Assembly (NCBI GenBank): GCA_964007475.1
Contig: OZ023273.1
Coordinates: 82,190,598-82,254,597 of the forward strand
Length of the DNA: 64,000 nt
Direction: 5' to 3'
DNA from: Hybos culiciformis
Lineage: Eukaryota > Arthropoda > Insecta > Diptera > Hybotidae
The translations under genes and the position numbers were made by a program. Of this stretch, positions 56,730-64,000 are shown one piece after another (the stretch's first letter is position 1; each line of letters begins with the position of its first letter). Below the pieces are notes generated by a model. That model was not told the DNA's origin. It saw only the letters and a list, made by a program, of their open reading frames with translations, and searched no databases.

Positions 56730-58116
56730 TTACTTTTTTTGTTGCAGGTAATTATTCAAACATTTTCTTACTGATTCTCCTTCAATTGTTGAGGTTAAAT
56801 CAAATCGTTGTTGAGGTTGCTTATTTTCACAAGGAATATCGCTCCATGAAGGATTATAATATGATCTTCTTTTTTCTAAAATGTTGTGCAAAATACAACA
56901 AGTTACTACAATTCTCGATACATTTAGTATATCACAATCCATTTTCTTTGCTAAAATACGCCATCTGCCCTTTAATCGGCCAAAAGCATTTTCTACTACA
57001 ATGCGTGCTTTATTCATTCGATAATTAAAAGTGTCCTGCTCAGGTGAAAGACTGCCAGAATAATTTTTTATTAACCAAGGTAGCAGTGGATAAGCTGGAT
57101 CCCCAACTATAAAAGATCTGATCTCTTTACCGTTAATGTTTCTGATTGGCTAAAAAAAAAATTTTTAAAGCTAAAGAAAAAAGGTTTTAACTTAAAGCAA
57201 TTTACCAAACTTAAATTCTCATAATTTTGAAATAACGCTGAGTCTTTGAAAACAACAGCATCATGGGTTGAGCCGGGATGCTTACATGTAACGTCTCGAA
57301 ATCTGATTTTGAAAAAAAAAAAAAATATAATATTATGTTTTTCTAATCCGGCTTAAATATTATGCATACTTACAAATAATTATTATCCACGACAGCTTGG
57401 AGGACCACGGACGTCCAGCCTTTTCTATTCAAATAGTCCCTTAACCCATTTGATGGTCCAGTAACAGCGATGTGGGTACCGTCAATAGCCCCGAGAATTT
57501 GGGGAATTCTTTCAAAGTTTTCCGATATGGTCCGAGCTTCATCGTAATTAGGCATTTTGAGCTCCGTTTTTAAAAAATTAGAAATCATTGCTGCACAGAA
57601 TTTGTGTAATGTAAAAACAGAACATTTAGAAACTCCAAAAAGATTACCGATGATTCTATACTCGGAACATGAAGCCAATTTAAATAAAGCAATTGCAACA
57701 ATTTTTTGAACATCTAATGCAGGTCTTACTTTATTTTCATCTGCTTTCAAATAATCATTTAATTGTTCGCAAATAAAAAGGAAAGTTTCCCGAGACATAC
57801 GAATGTTTTCAAACAAAATATCTTCTGGGCCATTAAAAATAGTTTCAAACCAATGTGAACTTCTTGGGCGCATCCAGCACTTTCTTTTTTTTTTAGCTAA
57901 CATTTGTGTAATTAATAAGATGTTGGTATTTAAATTATTCACTTCTGTTTTTTGAAGGTTGAAAAGTTTCCATGAAAGTCTTTTTAAGAAATGTTTTTTT
58001 CTTTCATCCCGCAATCTTTTCCAAATTGAAAGTTTCAAAATGAAAATTTTTTTTTGAAGACAAAAATAATTATTTATCAACAATAAAATTTTTTTTTTTT
58101 CAATTCCTTTTTTCAT
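56730..58116 (-). CDS. Harbinger DDE transposase, three exons
   Basis: Exons on the minus strand: 57374-58116, 57206-57302 and 56730-57149. The introns begin GTAAGT and GTAAAT and end CAG and TTTTTTTAG; phases fit, giving 419 codons and a TAA stop. The N-terminal part is basic, followed by a helix-turn-helix-like segment (KIVAIALFKLASCSEYRIIGNLFGVSKCSV). The DDE residues lie in GAIDGTH (exon 1), VGDPAYPLLPW (exon 3) and ENAFGRLKGRWR (exon 3). STHDAVVFKDS is the conserved stretch in exon 2. No damage was found, so the protein may be functional. The start at 58116 is the first ATG in frame; a shorter start is possible. Confidence 0.87.
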
Positions 58117-58259
58117 TTTTTTTTAATTTAAAAATTAAAAAATATTTTTAAGTCCATTTAAGAAAAAATCAAAATAAAATAGCAAACAACAAAAAAGAAA
58201 CAAAACAAACAGCTGTTGCTTATTTTTAACCAGGTTAAGCGTTTACATGGATAGAGTTA

Positions 58260-58376
58260 ACTTAACCGAGCGAATTTCTTAGGTTGAGTCAGGTTAACCC
58301 AGGTTAACTCTACCACCGTTTACATGTAGTTGAACCGTAGTTGAACCCGGTTTCAACTCTCCATGTAAACTAGGTA
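58260..58376. repeat. Harbinger right terminal and subterminal repeats
   Basis: Dense AGGTTAAC, GTTTACATG and GTTGAACC motifs ending in CATGTAAACTAGGTA, the inverse of the left end. The right side has more motif copies than the left. Confidence 0.6.
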
Positions 58377-58644
58377 AATGTCCAAAGTAGTTTGTAGTTG
58401 TAGTTAAATATTATTACAATTTTATATTGGTAGCTGTTCAATTTATTTGTGTAATTTATAAAATTGCATATTTACATGCAATTTATTGTTGTATAAAAAA
58501 AATACAAAAAATTTTATAAAAATAGAATAGATATTTTGTATATTATTTGTTCGGTTGTTTTATAATTTATTGTGCATATCTTATGCATTTCTACTCGTTC
58601 ATAAACGAAATGAACAATTCGACGAGTCGCCATTGAATGTTACA

Positions 58645-59074
58645 ATAATCTAAAAAATTAATTAATAAAAAATTAGTACGATATATAAAGGAGTGAACTT
58701 TAGCTAAAGGAATTCTCCAGAGTAATGAATTGAAAATAATAAATAATCCATATAAACATATGGTAAAAATTCCGAAATAAAAATATGAAGTAAAAATAAC
58801 TTTTATTAAGTCTAGATTAAAAGAGATTAATAATCCATTTAGGGCTGGAAATACGGAGAGAATTCCAAAATACGAATAAAAATATAAATCAAAAATAATG
58901 TTTATCAAAGCTCCAAAAATAATATAATTTCGTGAATTAATACTTATCAAACCTATAAATGCAATATAATATAAAAAAAATAATGTATGTTATAATAAAT
59001 GTTGAACAATCAATATTAACGAAAGTTATTATTTGATGAATCTGAATGTACTATTTTTTTGATTATAGAATCTA
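58645..59074 (-). other. LINE ORF1-ORF2 spacer (right of the hAT)
   Basis: AT-rich. One hydrophobic frame (58591-58950) runs across the hAT boundary and so is not accepted as a gene. No other coding seen. Confidence 0.5.
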
Positions 59075-59944
59075 CTACTTTTGATTTGATATGTCATCGG
59101 CCGATTTCTTTACGAAAATTTGATTCATTCGACTATATACAAACTTGTAACCATGCTCTTTCAAGGTTAATGAGTATTTAAGTAAATCCATCGTCTCAGC
59201 TATCATCTTGTCAAAAATCAAAATATCATTGAAACCTGTTCCCAAATTTCTCTTATTTTTCATGAGTTTTCCTTTTAAATCGGCATTATTAAAGGATGCA
59301 AATATTGTACGTGACGTATCAACACTTCTTGAGTTTTTCTTCAATACACTTAAGGATTTGATGTCACATCTCGAGACTTCCATGTTAATGGTAGCAAACA
59401 TGCTATGAAGAAAGTCAAATAATTCATCGTATGATGGTTTTGGCGAAGATATTAGTACTTTTTTCATAACTATATCATTTTTGATTGTGTGGTATTTTAA
59501 GTATTTCACCTCACTATTAACCTTATCTAATTTACCGCGTATATTATCATTTTCAGTTTTAAGTAAGTCTACATCATTCTTGGTTTTGGACATTTCTGAA
59601 ACCAAACTGTCAAATTTACCATTCATATTACCAAAAGCATCATTCATTAATTTATTTTGTGCCAGAATACTCCTTAATTTTGCTTCCACTGATACAAAAG
59701 TTGGTCTAGGTGTACCGGAGTATCGTTGACAGTACCACGGTACATTATCACCAGTTTTCACAAGATCATCGAACTTAGCTGAATTAAGTCCTGTACACGT
59801 GGAATGGATCCATGTAAAACAATTAGCGCATTGAGCAGCAGAATCATTATTTTCATCGACTTCATATTCGCATTCATTACAGATTGAATTTGCTTTTAAA
59901 TTTTGGATGTTAGAATTTAGGCTTTTTCTTTTCTTTGGCGCCAT
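59075..59944 (-). CDS. CR1-like LINE ORF1 protein with PHD finger
   Basis: 289 codons, intact. It begins with a basic stretch (MAPKKRKS) and then a PHD-type zinc finger (CNECEYEV ... CANCFTWIHSTC ... VPWYCQ). Next comes a coiled-coil region (about residues 85-150) and a C-terminal RRM-like/CTD segment (SVLKKNSRSVD ... TIFASFNNADLKGKLM). ORF1 proteins with a PHD finger are known from CR1-group LINEs; they bind RNA and are needed for retrotransposition. It is separated from ORF2 by the hAT/Harbinger insertion but is in the correct order and strand. Confidence 0.8.
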   Translation of the reverse strand: MAPKKRKSLNSNIQNLKANSICNECEYEVDENNDSAAQCANCFTWIHSTCTGLNSAKFDDLVKTGDNVPWYCQRYSGTPRPTFVSVEAKLRSILAQNKLMNDAFGNMNGKFDSLVSEMSKTKNDVDLLKTENDNIRGKLDKVNSEVKYLKYHTIKNDIVMKKVLISSPKPSYDELFDFLHSMFATINMEVSRCDIKSLSVLKKNSRSVDTSRTIFASFNNADLKGKLMKNKRNLGTGFNDILIFDKMIAETMDLLKYSLTLKEHGYKFVYSRMNQIFVKKSADDISNQK

Positions 59945-60202
59945 GATAAACTAATTAATGAAATTTTTTTTTTTTATACAGAAGTTTTTCGTCCCTCTTT
60001 TTTAATTATTATTTTTTTATAAAATTTTTTTTTTGATTTTATTATTTTATGTACAAAAATAAATTTAAAAAAATCGTAGATAGATGATAATTAATTTATC
60101 AAAGCAAATATTAAAAATTTTGATTTATTCCAATATTTCAAATTAATTTTTCCATAAATTTATTGGCGCAAGAAAAAAACACGTCTTGCCAGAACTTTCA
60201 AG
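59945..60202 (-). other. LINE 5' untranslated region
   Basis: AT-rich sequence between ORF1 and the resumed minisatellite. It ends abruptly at the array, which marks the LINE 5' end. Confidence 0.5.
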
Positions 60203-61220
60203 TCCGCCCTAACTTCCGTCCTCCCTTCCGTCTTCCCTTCCGTCCTCCCTTCCACCCTAACTTCCACCCTCACATCCGCCCTCACTTCCACTCTCACTTC
60301 CGCCCTCACTTCCTCCCTCACTTCCACTCTCACTTCCGCCCTCACTTCCGCCCTCACTTTCAAGCTCTCTTCCGTCCTCACTTCCGCCCTCACTTCCGCC
60401 CTCACTTCCGCCCTAACTTCGGTCCTCCCTTCCGCCCTCACTTCCGCCTCACTTCCACCCTTACTTCCGTCCTCACTTCCGGCCTCACTTCGGCCCTCAC
60501 TTCCTCCCTCACTTCCGCCCTCACTTCCGCCCTTACTTCCGCCTCACTTACGCCTTCACTTCCGCCCTAATTTCCGCCCTAACTTCCGTCCTCCCTTCCG
60601 CCCTCACTTCCGCCCTCACTTCCGCCCTCACTTCCGGCCTCACTTCTGCCCTCACTACCGCCCTCACTTCCACCTTCACTTCCGCCCCCACTTCCGCCCC
60701 CACTTGCGCCCTCACTTCCGCCCTCACTTCCGCACTCACTTCCGCCCCTCACTTCCGCCCTCACTTCTGCCCTCACTTCCGCCCTCACTTCCGCCCTCAC
60801 TTCCGTCCTCACTCCCGCCCTGACTTCCACTCTCACTTCCGCCCTAACTTCCACCCTCATTTCCGCCCTCACTTCCGCCCTCACTTCCTCCCTCACTTCC
60901 GCCCTCACTTCCGCCCTCACTTCCACCCTCACTTCCGGCCTCACTTCTGCCCTCACTTCCGCCCTCACTTCCACCCTCACTTTCGCCCCAACTTCCGCCC
61001 TCACTTCCGCCCTCAATTCTGCCCTCACTTCCGCCCTCACTTCCGTTCTCACTTCCGCCCACACTTCCGCCCTCACTTCTGCCCTCACTTCCGCCCTCAA
61101 TTCCGCCCTCACTTCCGTCCTCACTCCCGCCCTGACTTCCACTCTCACTTCCGCCCTCACTTCCGCACTCACTTCCGCCCTAACTTCCACCCTCATTAAC
61201 GCCCTCACTTCCGCCCTCAA
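60203..61220 (+). repeat. 12-bp minisatellite, right part of the split array
   Basis: About 1 kb of the same CCGCCCTCACTT units and orientation as 43530-48649, starting where the LINE ends. It has more unit variants (TTTCAAGCTCTC, GGCCTCACTTCT). Frames open on both strands are not genes. Confidence 0.93.
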
Positions 61221-62265
61221 TTTTTTTTGTATATTTTGAGCCGGCACGACCTAACCGTAGCTCCCGTCCAAAAAATTTTCGGCAGGTAATCTTTAAACGA
61301 AAGATTTTTAAAAAATAATTTGAATTTAAATTTGTCGCGCCAAATTATTTTATTTTTATAAATAGCAAATGATTTTTGAGTATTCAAACGGTACAGCATG
61401 TCGTTTTTTTTCGAACTCGAAATTCGAATGAGTACAATAATTTTTACCCCCTACAGAATTACTCAATTATATCATGCAACGCGCCTAAAGAAGTATAAAC
61501 ATCAAAAACCTTAATTTTATGTTTCTATGTTTGAATTAAAAACATAACTTTTTAAAATAACTAGCAAAGTTTCTATTTATTAAAAAAGTAATGTAAATTG
61601 TAAAATAGTTTTAAGAAAAAATAACTTGTATAATATTTTTATTAACACCCTAAAGAAAAGAACTGAAAGGAAAAAAATTCTTAGCACAACTATCATCTTT
61701 AATATTTTTTTGTTGTACAGAAAAAAGCAATGCAACTTGCATAATAGATAGTTATTTTCTTGTTCTGTTTCATTTAAAAAAAAACAAGTTACCTAACAAG
61801 AATAATAATAATAATATACACACGATCATCTTTTGCACATAAGGAAAAAAGATCAATAGAAATTGCATATTATTTTTATTCCTACAATTTCATTTTCTCT
61901 TAGGTGATGATTCTCAATGGAAAATATCAATAATACATGTATACATGTTCGAATCTTACAATCACAAAAACAAAATAAACTTTATAAGTCGAAACCTGAC
62001 CTACTAACCTACTTTCAAAAGTACAGTTAGTGACCTAATTATTTTTCGACGAAAGGTCCTTGACCTAATTGTCTGTGATCTAGTTTTAGTATGTCTGGCC
62101 CAACTATCATCTTTACTACTGAAATTGAAATCATAAAAATTATTTTGAAATTGATTTTCATAAAAATGTATTATTAAATTAAAAAAAAAAATTAAATTAA
62201 AAATTTAAAAAACCCCCGACACAAAAAAATACTTGAAACCCTATAAAAAGAAAGGGAGTGGCTAC
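61221..62265. other. No gene recognised
   Basis: The first 70 bp include the TAGCTCCCGTCCAAAAAATT ... CAGGTAAT motif that resembles the left flank of the array. The rest is AT-rich without coding or repeat signals that I can support. Confidence 0.5.
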
Positions 62266-62455
62266 AGTTACGGCAACCGTACCTTGTTTTTTTTTTTAAC
62301 AGTTACGGTTAACGTAACTTATTTTTTTTTTTAACAGTTACGGTTAACGTAACTTATTTTTTTTTTTAACAGTTACGGTTAACGTAACTTATTTTTTTTT
62401 TTTTAAACTTACGGCAACCGTAACTTTTACGTAATGCTTAAAGTTACGGCAATTT
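62266..62455. repeat. 36-bp tandem repeats with TTACGGTTAACGTAA
   Basis: Three or four units of ACAGTTACGGTTAACGTAAC followed by a T-run, with near-palindromic cores. The motif TTACGG-CCGTAA is shared with the repeat at 62880-63195. Confidence 0.75.
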
Positions 62456-62620
62456 TTTTTTTGTCGAAAAAAAAAAAAAATTATTTAATTTTTTTTTCTT
62501 TTTTTTCTTTTTTTTCTTTTTTTCTTTTCTTCCTTTTTTTTGTTTTAACCCTTTCTTCGGGATTCGAACCTCGTTCTTTAGCATTTCATTCTACCACTCT
62601 ACCTCTCGGCTACAGTATTA
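62456..62620 (-). mobile_element. tRNA-derived SINE (or tRNA pseudogene)
   Basis: On the minus strand TAGCCGAGAGG (62602-62612) matches a pol III A box and GGTTCGAATCC (62560-62570) a B box, at tRNA-like spacing, followed by a long A-rich tail. The acceptor stem and T stem do not pair properly, so a working tRNA is unlikely. It sits between two blocks of TTACGG repeats. Confidence 0.6.
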
Positions 62621-62879
62621 AAATTATAAACGTGTACAAAATAGAAAATATAAATTATGTGTACATGTGAAAGTTATTGACAAGTAAAAACCTTACATCG
62701 TCATACAAAAAATGCAAGAATAGTAAAACCTTACATAGTTATACAAAAATACAAAAATAGTTTTAAAAGCGCGAAGCGCCAAAGCAAAATAAAAAAAAAA
62801 AAAAAAAAAAAGAAGCCCTAGGGGGTTTGGGGGATAATGCTCAAAAAAAACTTTGCCGTAATCACTAAAAAAAAAAAAA
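62621..62879. other. No gene recognised
   Basis: AT-rich sequence with an A-run and a GAAGCCCTAGGGGGTTTGGG stretch. Nothing to annotate. Confidence 0.4.
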
Positions 62880-63195
62880 AGTTACGTCCGCCGTAACTTT
62901 AGACAATTTTCTACAGGATTACAGTTGCCGTAACTCTAAAAAAAAAAAAAGAGTTACGTTTGCCGTAACTTTAAACAATTTTCAACAGGATTACGGTTGC
63001 CGTAACTCTAAAAATAAAAAAAGAGTTACGTTTGCCGTAACTTTAGTCAATTTTCAACAGGATTACGGTTGCCGTAACTCTAAAAATAAAAAAAGAGTTA
63101 CGTTTGCCGTAACTTTAGTCAATTTTGAACAGGATTACGGTTGCCGTAACTTAAAAAAAAAAAAAAAGAGTTACGTTTGCCGTAACTGTAGACGC
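62880..63195. repeat. About 72-bp tandem repeats with GTTACG/CGTAAC palindromes
   Basis: Units start near 62881, 62953, 63025, 63097 and 63170. Each contains two small palindromes, GTTACGTTTGCCGTAAC and TTACGGTTGCCGTAA, separated by TTTAGTCAATTTTCAACAGG. Confidence 0.8.
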
Positions 63196-63524
63196 TCCCA
63201 AAAAGAAAACAATAACCGTGAAATTTTGATCCTACGTAAGTACGTATGAAATTTTTTGATTAAATGTTGTCGGGTCGGGGGATTGCTCTTTTCCTATAAT
63301 TATTAGCTTAACGTTTTGTTAAAGAGCATACGTAACATGTGAAATGTTTTTTAAGTCAATTTAATATGTAAGAGTTGTCGTTTATATTTTTGTCTCAATT
63401 TAATTCTTAATACTTACTTTAAAATTTCCAAAAAAGTCTAATAAAATAAATTTCGAAATGTACAATATCGTACTAATTATTTTCGTACCTTTTTAATTTA
63501 TATCTTAAGTATAACTTCAATATA
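63196..63524. other. No gene recognised
   Basis: AT-rich spacer before the Helitron 5' end. No coding or repeat seen. Confidence 0.4.
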
Positions 63525-64000
63525 ATCTATAAATATAAAAGCGAAGTTGTCTCTTTGTCTGTATGTCTGTTCCGAATATCGTTTTCAAACTTACACCATG
63601 TCTTTGATTCAGGTCGTGAGTCCTTATAGGGTATCTTAAAATTTGATTGCCCTCCTACCCCGGGGCCGACTTCAAAAGTTCGTCCGATTTCTTTCAAATT
63701 TGGTACCTAAAAAGAGGAAATGATTACACACAAATTTCGTAACAAAAAATTTGTTGACCTCCACCCAGAGACCACCTACAGGAACCTCCTACCCAGAGAC
63801 CTCCCCTCGGGGCGGACTTTAAAAGTTCGTGCGATTTCATTCAAATTTGGTATGTATAAAGAGGAAATGATAACACACAGAAATTTCGTAATAAAAAAAT
63901 CGGACTTCAAAAGTTTGTCCGATTTCATTCAAATTTGCAACGTAAAAAGAGGAAGTCATAACACACAAATTTCGTGACAAAAAATTTGTTGACCTCCTAC
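63525..64000 (+). mobile_element. Helitron (non-autonomous), 5' part
   Basis: Starts ATCTATAAATATAAAAGCG then AAGTTGTCTCTTTGTCTGT, the 5' end typical of insect Helitron-like elements, and continues into about 120-bp units with GTCCGATTTCATTCAAATTT as at 6780-7640. Runs off the right edge of the window. Same family and orientation as the 3' end at 7810. Confidence 0.7.

Larger units (their letters stand above)
55465..58376. mobile_element. Harbinger (PIF/Harbinger) transposon, apparently complete
   Basis: 2.9 kb with terminal inverted repeats TACCTAGTTTACATG at each end, flanked by the 3-bp duplication AAT (55462-55464 and 58377-58379). Inside both ends are extra copies of GTTTACATG and GGTTGAAC/GGTTAA motifs. 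It carries the usual two genes, a Myb-like DNA-binding protein on the plus strand and a DDE transposase on the minus strand, converging. Neither has a stop or frameshift, so it is the most recent intact element here. Confidence 0.88.
52693..58636 (-). mobile_element. hAT transposon inserted in the LINE
   Basis: The left end CAGTGGTGCTTCGT and the inverted right end (CAATGGCGACTCGT on the opposite strand) form imperfect terminal repeats. The 8-bp sequence ATGTTACA is found directly left (52685-52692) and, one base beyond the right repeat, at 58637-58644. An 8-bp duplication is the hAT hallmark. It contains one transposase gene and a nested Harbinger; its own length is about 3.0 kb. Confidence 0.78.
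48650..60202 (-). mobile_element. CR1-like LINE on the minus strand, host of nested insertions
   Basis: The 3' end is at left (A-tail seen as T13 at 48650-48662), then ORF2 (49446-52625) and ORF1 (59075-59944), with the 5' end near 60202. TCCGCCCTAA occurs on both sides (48640-48649 and 60203-60212), consistent with a target duplication in the minisatellite, though the motif is common there. Without its insertions the LINE is about 5.1 kb, close to full length. Confidence 0.75.

Noticed and set aside
58591..58950. Minus-strand 119-codon hydrophobic protein
   Set aside because: It crosses the hAT terminal repeat and target duplication, so it is a composite of two unrelated sequences; AT-rich DNA gives such hydrophobic frames by chance.
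62545..62620. Functional tRNA gene on the minus strand
   Set aside because: A and B boxes are present, but the acceptor and T stems do not pair, and a long A-rich tail follows; a SINE or pseudogene fits better.
1..64000. Host protein-coding gene or polydnavirus segment
   Set aside because: All substantial frames belong to mobile elements; no virulence gene family or excision motif that I can recognise is present.

Overview
The window looks like a piece of an arthropod, most likely insect, nuclear genome. It is very AT-rich, has long A/T homopolymers and spliced genes, and is built almost entirely of arthropod-type mobile elements: an insect errantivirus, an Osvaldo/Ulysses-like Ty3/gypsy element, LOA-like and CR1-like LINEs, hAT, Harbinger, a TA-targeting MITE, Helitrons and a tRNA-derived SINE. 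I found no convincing host gene. The species cannot be named from the sequence alone.

Layout. 1-6779: right-hand 6.8 kb of an errantivirus with the end of gag, a continuous pol, an intact env and the 3' LTR, sitting inside a Helitron whose 3' end is at 7810. 7811-9180: unassigned AT-rich DNA with a short G-rich 12-bp minisatellite. 9181-9586 and 38733 to about 42800: two halves of one degraded LOA-like LINE. Between them, 9587-38732 is a 29-kb LTR retrotransposon concatemer, LTR-internal-LTR-internal-LTR, flanked by a 4-bp ATAT target duplication. About 43060-43330: tandem 61-bp palindromic repeats. 43530-48649 and 60203-61220: one 12-bp minisatellite split by a minus-strand CR1-like LINE (48650-60202). 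That LINE carries a foldback MITE (50545-51054) and a hAT element (52693-58636), and the hAT contains a complete Harbinger (55465-58376). 62270-63200: short palindromic TTACGG repeats on both sides of a SINE. 63525-64000: 5' end of another Helitron of the same family.

The concatemer is the most interesting object. It has 2.9-kb LTRs, a tRNA-Lys-type primer site, a candidate major splice donor, and a leader with four separate hairpins that share one conserved core while their basal stems differ in sequence but still pair. Gag and Pol are joined by a -1 frameshift at GGGAAAC. There is an Env-like gene and a 158-codon accessory ORF of unknown function. Every LTR also contains, on the opposite strand, a three-exon gene with good splice sites that encodes a cysteine-rich protein with several CCHC zinc knuckles. 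This arrangement recalls the antisense genes of some complex retroviruses. The two internal copies are nearly identical and share two pol frame breaks and an env stop, so the array probably arose by unequal recombination. Copy 1 has lost an RT catalytic aspartate. Copy 2 keeps it but carries a small inversion that breaks the frame, and its 5' end has lost the LTR end, primer site and hairpin leader.

The right half gives a readable order of insertion: minisatellite, then CR1-like LINE, then hAT, then Harbinger, with each target-site duplication visible.
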